This document shows positions 17,216 through 25,812 of a DNA stretch of 64,000 bases, piece after piece. Position 1 is the first letter of the stretch. The number at the start of each line of letters is the position of its first letter. The DNA is from an uncultured Bacteroidia bacterium (GTDB lineage Bacteria; Bacteroidota; Bacteroidia; Bacteroidales; UBA932): the NCBI GenBank assembly GCA_902779765.1, contig CACZCQ010000002.1:62001-126000 (forward strand), in the 5' to 3' direction. The position numbers were made by a program, and so were the translations under genes. The notes under the pieces are model-generated. The model was not told the origin of the DNA and made no database searches. It was given only the letters and a program-made list of their open reading frames with translations.

Positions 17216-17230
17216 GTATATTTGCCTGTT

Positions 17231-17950
17231 ATGGCAAACGGCAGACTATTCCTCATCCCTTCACCCCTGGGAGAGTACGCTCCCGAACAAGTCATTCCGG
17301 CTCCGGTGCTGGAAAAGCTCCGTGGCATCCGGCGGTACGTAGTCGAAGAGACCCGTACCGTCAGGCGCTATCTCTCCGCAGCCGGGCTCAAAGGACATAT
17401 AGGCGGACTCGAATTCAGGGAACTTAATGAACATACCGCTCCCGAGGAGGTTGAGTCACTGCTGGATATGTTCTCGGAAAACGGCGAGCCTGTGGATGTC
17501 GGCCTCATCTCAGAAGCCGGTCTTCCTGCCGTTGCAGATCCCGGCGCCCAGCTGGTAGCCCTTTGCCATCAGCATGGTATCCAGGTGGTTCCGCTGGTAG
17601 GTCCGTCCTCCCTGATGCTCGCCCTGATGGCCTCGGGACTGAACGGACAGAGCTTCGCTTTCGTGGGTTACCTTCCCGCCAAAACTGACGAACGGAGAAA
17701 GGCTATCAGGGGTATTGAGAAAAGGTCAGCCCAGTTCAGACAGACGGAGATATTCATAGAGACTCCGTATCGTAATGATTCACTCATGTCGGATTTGCTG
17801 GCTACGCTCCAACCGGGTACGAAGCTCTGCATCGCGGCGGATATCACCCTGGACGGAGAAACGATCATCACCAGGACTGTCAAAGGCTGGCGGACTTCAC
17901 CAGTCTCCATCGGTAAGAGACCTTGTGTATTCCTGATATTGGCGAAATGA
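17231..17950 (+). CDS. SAM-dependent methyltransferase, RsmI-like tetrapyrrole-methylase fold
   Basis: About 239 residues from the ATG at 17231. The N-terminus LFLIPSPLGEY and VVEETRTVRRYL, followed by GLISEAGLPAVADPGAQLV and VPLVGPSSLMLALMASG, match the Bacteroidota branch of RsmI-like proteins, the 16S rRNA C1402 2'-O-methyltransferase family. This branch is a paralogue of true RsmI and its RNA target is not proven. The last bases overlap the folB start (ATGATGG). Confidence 0.82.
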   Translation: MANGRLFLIPSPLGEYAPEQVIPAPVLEKLRGIRRYVVEETRTVRRYLSAAGLKGHIGGLEFRELNEHTAPEEVESLLDMFSENGEPVDVGLISEAGLPAVADPGAQLVALCHQHGIQVVPLVGPSSLMLALMASGLNGQSFAFVGYLPAKTDERRKAIRGIEKRSAQFRQTEIFIETPYRNDSLMSDLLATLQPGTKLCIAADITLDGETIITRTVKGWRTSPVSIGKRPCVFLILAK

Positions 17951-18366
17951 TGGAAAAGAAACTCAAAATAGACAGTGAAGGAATCATCGAACTCCTAGGG
18001 ATGGAGTTCCATGCTTTCCATGGATGCCTGGAACAGGAACGGAAGGAGGGCAACACCTTCATCGTGGATTTCCTGGGCAGGAGGAACGTCCGCAAGGCCG
18101 CCAGGAGCGACATGCTGGAAGACACGGCCGATTACGGAACGATCTACCGCCTGGTGGCATCCGAGATGGAAAAACCATCCAACCTTCTGGAGAATCTGGC
18201 CGGAAGGATTGCCACAGCCATAGACAGCGCAAGGCTGGGTTTCTGGTACATCCAGGTAAGGGTATCCAAGAATAATCCTCCGGTCGGAGGAACCTGTTCC
18301 TGGTCAAGGGTAACCGTGACGAATGGTTCCGACCTTCTTTCAGTCGGTGACCCCCATAGTTTTTAA
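17947..18366 (+). CDS. folB: Dihydroneopterin aldolase
   Basis: About 139 residues. Two adjacent ATGs (17947 and 17950) are possible starts; the first overlaps the upstream stop. Motifs of FolB are present: LLGMEFHAFHGCLEQERKEG with the catalytic Glu, DTADYGTIYRL, LLENLAGRIA and the pterin-binding VRVSKNNPPVGG with the catalytic Lys. It converts 7,8-dihydroneopterin to 6-hydroxymethyl-dihydropterin and glycolaldehyde in folate synthesis. No other folate genes are nearby; it lies between two RNA modification genes in the same transcription unit. Confidence 0.9.
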   Translation: MMEKKLKIDSEGIIELLGMEFHAFHGCLEQERKEGNTFIVDFLGRRNVRKAARSDMLEDTADYGTIYRLVASEMEKPSNLLENLAGRIATAIDSARLGFWYIQVRVSKNNPPVGGTCSWSRVTVTNGSDLLSVGDPHSF

Positions 18367-18369
18367 AAG

Positions 18370-19635
18370 ATGAAGATAGCATTCCTGACACTCGGCTGCA
18401 AACTCAACTACGCGGAGACCTCCACATATGAAAGGGGGTTCGTTTCCGCCGGGCTCGAGGTGGTCGGATGGGAGGAAAAGGCAGACGTATATCTTGTCAA
18501 CACCTGCTCGGTGACCGAGAGGGCCGAGAAGAAGTGCCGGAACGTCATCCGCAAGGTGCACCGGATTTCCCCTGAGGCAAGGATCGTTGTCACCGGGTGT
18601 TATGCGGAGCTCAGGAGGGCGGAGCTGGAAGCCATAGAAGGTGTCACCCTTGTCTTCGGCGCAGCAGAAAAGACCAATGTCGTCCCACGGACCCTTGAAT
18701 TGTTGGGCGAACGCGCCCCGGTGGCAGATGAGCAGGACATCCTCAGAGCATATTCATCGGAGGAGCGGACCAGGTCGTTCCTGAAAGTGCAGGACGGTTG
18801 CAACAACTTCTGCGCATACTGCACGGTCCCCTACGCCCGCGGAGTCTCCAGGAATATCCCTATAGCCGATGCTGTCTCCCAGGCCCGGGAGATAGCCGCC
18901 AAGGGCATCAAGGAAATAGTCATCACGGGCGTCAACACGGGAGACTTCGGGCGGACCACCGGGGAGACTTTCCTTGATCTTCTGAAGCGCCTCAACGACG
19001 TGGAAGGTATTGAACGTTACCGTATTTCGTCGGTCGAGCCCAACCTCATAACTGAAGATATAGTGGACTGGATAGCGGCAGGGACGAAATTCCAGCCGCA
19101 TTTCCATATTCCCCTGCAGTCCGGCTCGGACGAGATGCTCAGCCGTGTCAGGCGCCGCTACAGCACGGGGCTTTTTGCCGACAGGATCGATTATATCCGT
19201 TTTAGGATGGATCCGATCCCCGGGACACCTCAGGGCAACCTCAAGCCATACGTATTCTTCGGGATCGATGTCATCGCCGGTCTTCCCGGAGAGACCGAGG
19301 ATCTTTTCGAGGAGACATATTCCTTCCTCAAGGACCGCATAAAACCTGCTTTCATACATGTGTTCCCCTATTCCAGGAGACCGGGTACGGTGGCCGCGGG
19401 ATGGAAAGACCAGGTCAGGGATTCCGTCAAGACTGAAAGGGTCGCCAGGCTCGAGGCTCTCTGCGGAGAGTTGCATTCCGCCTTCGTGGCAAAGAACAAG
19501 GGACGCCTTTCCCGGGTTCTGTGGGAATCCGATGTCAAGGACGGTATGATGGGAGGATATTCAGGCAATTACATCAGGGTTGAGAGGCCGTATGATCCGG
19601 CCAGGGTCAACGAAATCGAAGATATCATATTATGA
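18370..19635 (+). CDS. mtaB: tRNA t6A37 methylthiotransferase MtaB
   Basis: A 421-residue radical-SAM enzyme that methylthiolates N6-threonylcarbamoyladenosine at tRNA position 37. The N-terminal cluster ligands are C10 (LGCKLN), C46 (NTCSVTE) and C77 (TGCYAE). The radical-SAM motif CNNFCAYC is at 144-151, followed by VPYARG. A C-terminal TRAM-like stretch ends the protein. Residues about 279-294 form an insertion of roughly 15 residues just before the GIDVIAGLPGET motif, where relatives have a short PDAFIG turn. The gene starts three bases after folB and overlaps the next gene by four bases. Confidence 0.92.
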   Translation: MKIAFLTLGCKLNYAETSTYERGFVSAGLEVVGWEEKADVYLVNTCSVTERAEKKCRNVIRKVHRISPEARIVVTGCYAELRRAELEAIEGVTLVFGAAEKTNVVPRTLELLGERAPVADEQDILRAYSSEERTRSFLKVQDGCNNFCAYCTVPYARGVSRNIPIADAVSQAREIAAKGIKEIVITGVNTGDFGRTTGETFLDLLKRLNDVEGIERYRISSVEPNLITEDIVDWIAAGTKFQPHFHIPLQSGSDEMLSRVRRRYSTGLFADRIDYIRFRMDPIPGTPQGNLKPYVFFGIDVIAGLPGETEDLFEETYSFLKDRIKPAFIHVFPYSRRPGTVAAGWKDQVRDSVKTERVARLEALCGELHSAFVAKNKGRLSRVLWESDVKDGMMGGYSGNYIRVERPYDPARVNEIEDIIL

Positions 19636-20582
19636 CGACAGGAAAGGCCAGGCTTACTTTTTTGGGGACGGGGACTTCGCAGGGAGTGCCGATCATCGGG
19701 TGCAGATGCCCGGTCTGCCGTTCGGAAGACAGCCATGACAAGCGGTTCCGGGCCTCGGTTTTCGTCGAATACGGAGGCTTGAACATACTGGTGGACGCCG
19801 GCCCTGATTTCCGGATGCAGATGCTCGCCCATGGTCTGTGCCATCTCGATGCGATCCTCATCACCCACAACCATAAGGACCATACCGGCGGCCTGGACGA
19901 TGTCCGTTCGCTGAACTATATCGACCGCAGGGCCAGCGAGATCTTCTGCGAGAAGAATGTCCTGGAAGACCTGATCAGGGAATATCCATATGTCTTCCGC
20001 TTCCCCAAGTATCCCGGGGCGCCGGAATGGCATATACACGTGATCGACGACAGGCCTTTCCTGATCCGGAAGGACACGGCGGAAAAGGAACTGGTATGGG
20101 TCCATGATGTCGGCTACCATTACCGCCTCCCCGACGGCCGGCTGATACCGACGGCCAAGTGCCTGGACGACATGATTGAAGATGCCTATGCTTCCGGTCA
20201 GGAACCGGACGGCGAAGGGAGTGTGAGCGTCATCCCGATCAGGGGCCTGCACGACAAGCTGCCTGTCCTGGGATTCAGGTTCGGGGACATAGCCTATATC
20301 ACCGACATGAGTTCAATCCCCGAAAGTGAATTCAGCAAGCTGACAGGTCTTGAACACGTGACGCTCAACACCGTCGGATATAACAAGCACCACTCCCACT
20401 TCAGCCTTGAGGAAACCCTGGACCTTGCCCGTAAGATAGGTGCTAGGCACACCTGGCTGACACACCTTTCCCACACCTTCCCTCCCCACGGCCAGTTCTG
20501 TCTCGAGCTGGAGCGCATGTGCAGGGAAAGGAACATGGAACAAATTGTACAACCCGCCTATGACGGACTAGTAATTGAATGA
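19632..20582 (+). CDS. MBL-fold hydrolase, PhnP/lipoate-octanoyltransferase-linked type
   Basis: A 316-residue metallo-beta-lactamase-fold enzyme. LGTGTSQGVPIIGCRCPVC (11-29) and THNHKDHTGGLDDVRSLN (78-95) match the PhnP-like cyclic phosphodiesterase subfamily of Bacteroidota. The Cys pair near the N-terminus may bind a structural zinc. Between residues about 146 and 196 there is an extra stretch of nearly 50 residues compared with typical Bacteroides homologues, before VIPIRGLHDKLPVLGF. The ATG overlaps the mtaB stop (ATGA). The substrate is unknown; this gene is often near tRNA-modification genes. Confidence 0.8.
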   Translation: MTTGKARLTFLGTGTSQGVPIIGCRCPVCRSEDSHDKRFRASVFVEYGGLNILVDAGPDFRMQMLAHGLCHLDAILITHNHKDHTGGLDDVRSLNYIDRRASEIFCEKNVLEDLIREYPYVFRFPKYPGAPEWHIHVIDDRPFLIRKDTAEKELVWVHDVGYHYRLPDGRLIPTAKCLDDMIEDAYASGQEPDGEGSVSVIPIRGLHDKLPVLGFRFGDIAYITDMSSIPESEFSKLTGLEHVTLNTVGYNKHHSHFSLEETLDLARKIGARHTWLTHLSHTFPPHGQFCLELERMCRERNMEQIVQPAYDGLVIE

Positions 20583-20605
20583 TAATCAGATAATTCCACT
20601 TAGAT

Positions 20606-22210
20606 ATGCCCCCTAGCTTCCTCCTCATCATCGCAGTAGTCATGCTCGCCTGCATACTGCTCAATATCGTATCTTCCAAGATAGGAGTCCCCACCCTCCT
20701 GGCATTCATGCTGCTGGGAATCCTGTTTGCCAACAACGGCATCTGGGCGGTACGGTTCGACGACTACGAAATCGCGAAGGAAACCTGTACCGTCGCCCTG
20801 ATATTCATAATGTTCTACGGAGGTTTCGGAACCCGGTGGGAAGGGGTCAAATCCGTGGCTTTGGAATCGGCGCTGCTGGCTTCCGTAGGTGTAGTGGCCA
20901 CGGCCGGACTGGTCGGGGTCTTCTGCCATTTCGCCCTGGGTTGGAAATGGCTGGAGAGCCTTCTGTTCGGTTCGGTGATGGCTTCGACGGATGCAGCCTC
21001 GGTATTCTCGATACTGAGGGGGAAACGCCTCGGACTGAAAAACAATACCGCAGGTGTCCTCGAGATCGAAAGCGGAAGTAACGACCCCGCCGCCTACATG
21101 CTAACCGCAATCATCCTTTCCATCATGAACGGTTCGGCTAACGGCGGGATGATCGCATGGACCGTCTTCGCCCAGCTGGCATTCGGAGCCGGCTGCGGAC
21201 TGCTGATTGCCAAGCTGGCAAGCCTGTTCTTCCAGAGGATGGATTTCAGTACGGACGGATTCGATTCGATATTCATTTTCGCAATCGCCATAGTAGCATA
21301 TGCCATCCCTACCATGATCGGCGGCAACGGATACCTGAGCGCATATCTGGTCGGAATCATTCTCGGGAACGAGGAACTTAAGGACAAGAAGGCCCTGGTC
21401 AGTTTCTTCGACGGAGTCACGGGTCTCATGCAGATGGTCATATTCTTCCTTTTGGGTCTGCTCGCCAGGCCGGCGATGCTGCACAAGGCCATCCTCCCCG
21501 CCATAGCCATCTTCGCATTTATGTTCCTTGTGGCACGTCCGCTGTCGATTTTCGGAGTCCTGACCCCTTTCAGGAAATACGGGATGAAGCAGCAGGCCCT
21601 TATCTCTTTCGCAGGGCTGCGCGGGGCGGCGTCCATCGTGTTCGCCATCATGGCGATGGTCGATCCAGCATTCCTTCAGAATGACATTTTCAACATAGTG
21701 TTCGTGGTCGTTCTCCTGTCCATATCGCTGCAAGGTTCGCTCATTCCGTGGGCCGCGAAGAAACTGGACATGATCGATCCGGGGACCAACGTGATGAAGA
21801 CCTTCAACGATTATTCGGAAGGCTCGGACATGAACTTCGGGAAGATCAGCATTGCCCCAGGAAGCAGTTGGGCCGGCAAGGAGATCCGCGACCTGAACCT
21901 GCCCGGTGATGTCAGGATCGCCCTAATCCTCCGTGGGAAAGAGCGTATCCAGCCACGCGGCCATACCCGCATCCTCCCCGGAGACGAGGTCATAACCCTT
22001 ACCAAGGGCTTCGATGACAACATGGCCTCCCTTTACGAAAAGACCATCAAGAAAGGCAGCCGCCGTGTCGGCCAGCCTATCTCCGAATATCCCGGGAAGG
22101 GCCTCATCCTCATGGTGCGCAGGGGTGATGAGAATATCGTCGCATCCGGACATACCATCCTGCATGAAGGTGACAGGATCGTTATCCTGAACATGAACGA
22201 CGAACAATAG
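20606..22210 (+). CDS. Potassium/proton antiporter, CPA1 family with C-terminal RCK_C domains
   Basis: A 534-residue protein. About 12-13 hydrophobic helices fill residues 1-395. The exchanger core is seen in MASTDAASVF and ESGSNDPAAYMLT, the latter with the ND motif typical of K+/H+ CPA1 (NhaP2/CvrA) exchangers. A soluble C-terminal part (about 410-534) has two RCK_C/TrkA_C-like modules, each with a PGDEVI or EGDRIVI end. It would export K+ (or Na+) in exchange for protons and be gated by a cytosolic ligand. It is part of the same + strand run. Confidence 0.9.
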   Translation: MPPSFLLIIAVVMLACILLNIVSSKIGVPTLLAFMLLGILFANNGIWAVRFDDYEIAKETCTVALIFIMFYGGFGTRWEGVKSVALESALLASVGVVATAGLVGVFCHFALGWKWLESLLFGSVMASTDAASVFSILRGKRLGLKNNTAGVLEIESGSNDPAAYMLTAIILSIMNGSANGGMIAWTVFAQLAFGAGCGLLIAKLASLFFQRMDFSTDGFDSIFIFAIAIVAYAIPTMIGGNGYLSAYLVGIILGNEELKDKKALVSFFDGVTGLMQMVIFFLLGLLARPAMLHKAILPAIAIFAFMFLVARPLSIFGVLTPFRKYGMKQQALISFAGLRGAASIVFAIMAMVDPAFLQNDIFNIVFVVVLLSISLQGSLIPWAAKKLDMIDPGTNVMKTFNDYSEGSDMNFGKISIAPGSSWAGKEIRDLNLPGDVRIALILRGKERIQPRGHTRILPGDEVITLTKGFDDNMASLYEKTIKKGSRRVGQPISEYPGKGLILMVRRGDENIVASGHTILHEGDRIVILNMNDEQ

Positions 22211-22215
22211 TAGTC

Positions 22216-23730
22216 ATGGACCTCCTGGACATTCTAAGAAGCGGTAATCATTCCCTTGTAGTCCGTAGTTCGGCCGGTGAGATCACAACCTATTCCAAGA
22301 AAGGGGTACGCGACCTGATCTGGCTCCTCGACAATGAACCTGAAAGGCTGAAGGGTGCAGTCATTGCCGACAAGGTCACCGGCAAGGCCGCCGCCGGCCT
22401 GTGTGCTGTCGGGGGCGTCATAGGGATTCACACCGAAGTGATGAGCGAGCTTGCTGTCCCGGTCCTCGAGTCATCAGGGATAAAGTATGATTATGAACAG
22501 CTTGTGCCCAGGATCGTCATCCCTGAAGGTGATGACAGATGCCCTCTGGAAGAGATAGTCCAGGATGCGGAATCCCCTGAAGAGATCGAACACCTGCTCA
22601 GGAAGCATTTCGAAGAGATGAAGGACAGGAAACGCTTCGGTTTCGGCTGCATGCGCCTGCCGATGAAGGGCGGCGAGGTCGACCTCGAGGAAACCACCAG
22701 GATGGTGGACTGCTTCATCGAAAACGGCTTCAACTACTTCGACACGGCCCACGGATACCTGGGAGGAAAGAGCGAAACTGCCCTCAAAGCCTGCCTTACC
22801 AGCAGATACCCGAGGGAAAGCTATCTTCTGGTTGACAAACTGACCCACGGGATGTTCGAGAAGAGTCCAGAAGGTATCAGGAAGTTCTTCGCTTCCCAGC
22901 TTGAAGCCTGCGGTGTGGAGTATTTCGACTATTATCTCATGCACGCCCAGAACAATGAGTTCTTCAACGAATTCAAGGCATGCAGGGCATATGAGACTGC
23001 TTTCGAGCTGAAAGCCGAAGGGAAGGTCAGGCATGTCGGATTATCCTTCCACGACAAGGCGGAAGTCCTGGACAGGATCCTGACGGAATATCCCGGAATC
23101 GAACTGGTACAGATCCAGTTCAACTACCTGGACTACGAGGATCCGGTAATCCAGAGCAGGCTCTGCTATGAGGTCTGCCGGAAGCACGGCAAACCCGTGG
23201 TGGTGATGGAACCGGTGAAGGGTGGGACGCTCGCCCATCTTCCGGAGGATGCAGCCAGGATTCTTTCAGGTCTCGGTACCGGGGAAAGCCAGGCCAGCTA
23301 TGCCATCCGGTACGTCGCTTCATTCCCGGGGATAATGATGACCCTGAGCGGAATGAGCAGCTTGGAACAGATGCGGGACAACATCTCTTTCATGAAGGAC
23401 TTAAGGCCGTTCACCGAGGAAGAGATGGAAGCCGTCGCCAGGGTAAGGGGCATATTCGAGTCAAAGAAGATGATTGCTTGCACCGGCTGCCGGTACTGCA
23501 CGGACGGCTGTCCGATGGACATCCCTATCCCCGACTTGTTCGCCGATCTCAACGCCAAGAAGATCCACAGGAACTGGAACAGCGACTGGTACTTCATGGT
23601 GCATACCCGAAGCCACGGGAAGCCGTCGGACTGCATTGAGTGCGGGCAGTGCGAGGGAGTATGTCCCCAGCACCTTCCCATAACCGACCTGATGAAGGAA
23701 GCCGCCAGGCAGTTCGAGAAGAAGAGATAG
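22216..23730 (+). CDS. Fusion of DUF1893 domain, aldo/keto reductase and bacterial ferredoxin domain
   Basis: A 504-residue protein in three parts. Residues 1 to about 135 match stand-alone DUF1893 proteins (LVVRSSAGEITTYSKKGV, GAVIADKVTGKAAAGL and a late RCPLEEI). Residues about 141-410 are an aldo/keto reductase barrel (FGFGCMRLPM, NYFDTAHGYLGGKSE, VQIQFNYLD). Residues about 415-500 are ferredoxin-like with CTGCRYCTDGCP and CIECGQCEGVCP. This AKR-ferredoxin type is common in anaerobes and probably transfers electrons via FeS clusters; the N-terminal fusion is unusual. DUF1893 has a deaminase-like fold of unknown role. The start is five bases after the antiporter stop. Confidence 0.88.
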   Translation: MDLLDILRSGNHSLVVRSSAGEITTYSKKGVRDLIWLLDNEPERLKGAVIADKVTGKAAAGLCAVGGVIGIHTEVMSELAVPVLESSGIKYDYEQLVPRIVIPEGDDRCPLEEIVQDAESPEEIEHLLRKHFEEMKDRKRFGFGCMRLPMKGGEVDLEETTRMVDCFIENGFNYFDTAHGYLGGKSETALKACLTSRYPRESYLLVDKLTHGMFEKSPEGIRKFFASQLEACGVEYFDYYLMHAQNNEFFNEFKACRAYETAFELKAEGKVRHVGLSFHDKAEVLDRILTEYPGIELVQIQFNYLDYEDPVIQSRLCYEVCRKHGKPVVVMEPVKGGTLAHLPEDAARILSGLGTGESQASYAIRYVASFPGIMMTLSGMSSLEQMRDNISFMKDLRPFTEEEMEAVARVRGIFESKKMIACTGCRYCTDGCPMDIPIPDLFADLNAKKIHRNWNSDWYFMVHTRSHGKPSDCIECGQCEGVCPQHLPITDLMKEAARQFEKKR

Positions 23731-23734
23731 CCTG

Positions 23735-25645
23735 TCAGTCATTGTAGACGGGTACGGTGCCGTCGTCTATCATCAAGCGGAGAATAGCCAGATAGTCTGC
23801 GGAATAGGGTTTCGAAGGATTCCCGAATTCTGCAACGACCTCACTTATCGAATAGTCTCCCCCCTTACCCTCGATGAACTCAAGGAGTTTTGTCCTGGTA
23901 TACTGCCTTGCAGTACTTTCCGACTGCCGGGACACGGAGGATTCCGACGCCTTCCGGCGGCAGACATCGCAGGTGCCGCAGTCTGAAGTTTCAGTCTGGC
24001 CGAAATACCTGAGCAGGAAACGGGACCGGCATTCGTCCTTTTCTGAAGCATATTCAAGCATCGCCTGAGAACGGGTATGGAAGGTTTCCTTCAGCATCGC
24101 ATACCGTTCCGGCATAAGGTCCAGGTTCCCGGGGTGCAGCCTGTCGTGATGCAGGAAGACCACGTCCGAATGGGCAGCCGGGACGTATGATATCACGTGT
24201 TCAAGCGACAATGAATACATCAGCTGCCGCAGCTGAGGGACCGACATCCCGAGCCGGCCGGAAACATATTCCTCATCGATTGCCTGAAGGAAGGAGAATA
24301 TCCCCGAATAGGAGCGCATTAGGACCTCCAGAAGGTCCGCCATCTTCGGGTCGGGGAGGTCTATGTCGTACAGGACCCTCCTGTCCACCGAAATCCTCAC
24401 CTTGGCATCGATGTCTACCTCTTCCGAATATGTAAGGTGCTCCGTACGCTCCAGGTATTTCAGCGCGTGGAATACCGGAGCCCTCTGGAGACCGGAATGC
24501 CTGCAGAAATCCTCGAGAGAGAACTTCAGCTGCCGCCCGATTCCCGCATCGTAGGGAATCTCGAAGAATACATGCAGTTTCTGGTATATGTCCTCGATGT
24601 ACTCCAAGGTCGGAAAGGATACGCTCTCGATCTGGGCGGCCCTCCGGATATCGACCCCGTTCCACAGCAGGAGCGCATATGCCCTGGCTCCGTCGCGGCC
24701 GGCCCTTCCGGCCTCCTGAAAATAGGCCTCCGGACTGTCAGGAAGGTCATAATGGGCCACGAAACGCACATCGGGTTTGTCTATGCCCATTCCGAACGCG
24801 TTGGTACAGACCATAACGGCTATACTCCCCTCTTTCCATCGGGCCTGGCGTTCCGACCTGGTCTGCGAAGCCAGTCCGGCATGGTAGAATGAAGCGCTTA
24901 CTCCTTCGGACCGGAGGAATGAGGACAGTTCCTCGCATTTGCTCCTGTTCCTCGCATAGATGATCCCGCTGCCCGGGACCCCTTTGCAGATATTCAGGAT
25001 CTGGGAGTTCTTGTCCTCGACGTTCCGTACTATGTAACTGAGGTTCGGACGTTCGAAGCCGCTCTTCATGACAAGCCTTCCCGAGAATGACAGTTTGTCC
25101 ATGATGTCCTCCGCCACGGAAGGTGTCGCAGTGGCGGTTAGGGCGATGACAGGAGCCTTGACGACCTCCCGCAGCTCCCCTATCCTAAGGTAGTCCGGCC
25201 TGAAATCATACCCCCACTGGGATATGCAGTGGGCCTCGTCAACCACGATATAGCTGATGTCCATCACCTCCAGATAGGAACGGAAAAGACCCGTCCCTAT
25301 ACGCTCCGGTGACACATAGAGGAACTTGTAGTCACCATAGGCGGCATTGTTCAGCGCAAGGTCGACCTCGTGGCGGGAAAGCCCGGCATGGACTGCGATC
25401 GCCCGGATACCCTTTTCCGTCAGGTTCTGGACCTGGTCCTTCATAAGGGCAACAAGGGGTGTGATGACCAGGGTGATCCCTTCGGCCATCAGTCCAGGGA
25501 CCTGGAAACAGATGGATTTGCCGCCGCCGGTAGGCATTATCGCAAGCACGTCCCTGCCCTCGAGGGCGGCGCCGATGATCTCCTCCTGCATGGGTCGGAA
25601 AGCATCGTAGCCCCAATATTCCTTCAAGACATCGGCCGGCGACAT
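23735..25645 (-). CDS. recQ: ATP-dependent DNA helicase RecQ
   Basis: About 636 residues from the ATG at 25645 (an in-frame TTG lies three codons upstream). Superfamily 2 helicase motifs: FRPMQEEII (motif 0), GGGKSICFQVPG (I), DEAHCISQWGYDFRPDY (II and the RecQ aromatic loop), TATATPS (III), and VAHYDLPDSPEAYFQEAGRAGRDG (V/VI). The zinc-binding region CRSRFLLRYFGQ followed by CGTCDVC is near the C-terminus. A complete HRDC domain is not evident; the tail instead is a short winged-helix-like region. It unwinds DNA 3'-5' in recombination repair. The pckA gene diverges from it. Confidence 0.93.
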   Translation of the reverse strand: MSPADVLKEYWGYDAFRPMQEEIIGAALEGRDVLAIMPTGGGKSICFQVPGLMAEGITLVITPLVALMKDQVQNLTEKGIRAIAVHAGLSRHEVDLALNNAAYGDYKFLYVSPERIGTGLFRSYLEVMDISYIVVDEAHCISQWGYDFRPDYLRIGELREVVKAPVIALTATATPSVAEDIMDKLSFSGRLVMKSGFERPNLSYIVRNVEDKNSQILNICKGVPGSGIIYARNRSKCEELSSFLRSEGVSASFYHAGLASQTRSERQARWKEGSIAVMVCTNAFGMGIDKPDVRFVAHYDLPDSPEAYFQEAGRAGRDGARAYALLLWNGVDIRRAAQIESVSFPTLEYIEDIYQKLHVFFEIPYDAGIGRQLKFSLEDFCRHSGLQRAPVFHALKYLERTEHLTYSEEVDIDAKVRISVDRRVLYDIDLPDPKMADLLEVLMRSYSGIFSFLQAIDEEYVSGRLGMSVPQLRQLMYSLSLEHVISYVPAAHSDVVFLHHDRLHPGNLDLMPERYAMLKETFHTRSQAMLEYASEKDECRSRFLLRYFGQTETSDCGTCDVCRRKASESSVSRQSESTARQYTRTKLLEFIEGKGGDYSISEVVAEFGNPSKPYSADYLAILRLMIDDGTVPVYND

Positions 25646-25757
25646 ATTAAACAATTTTAAATCGTTTTATCACAACACTTTAGGAACCTGAATGGCAAAC
25701 ATTTTGCAGCAGACAGGAATGCGTATAACAAATATACGCAATTATTAAATTTTTCAG

Positions 25758-25765
25758 TAAATTTG
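25758..25765 (+). promoter_or_regulatory. Promoter -7 element TAAATTTG for pckA
   Basis: A perfect TAnnTTTG box 47 bases upstream of the pckA ATG. The surrounding sequence is AT-rich, as expected for a strong Bacteroidota promoter. No Shine-Dalgarno sequence precedes the ATG; the stretch AAAGTTTTTAATT is A/T-rich, as is usual for highly translated genes in this phylum. Confidence 0.55.
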
Positions 25766-25812
25766 CATGATAGCAAGGAAAGAATAGTTCAACACAATAA
25801 AAGTTTTTAATT

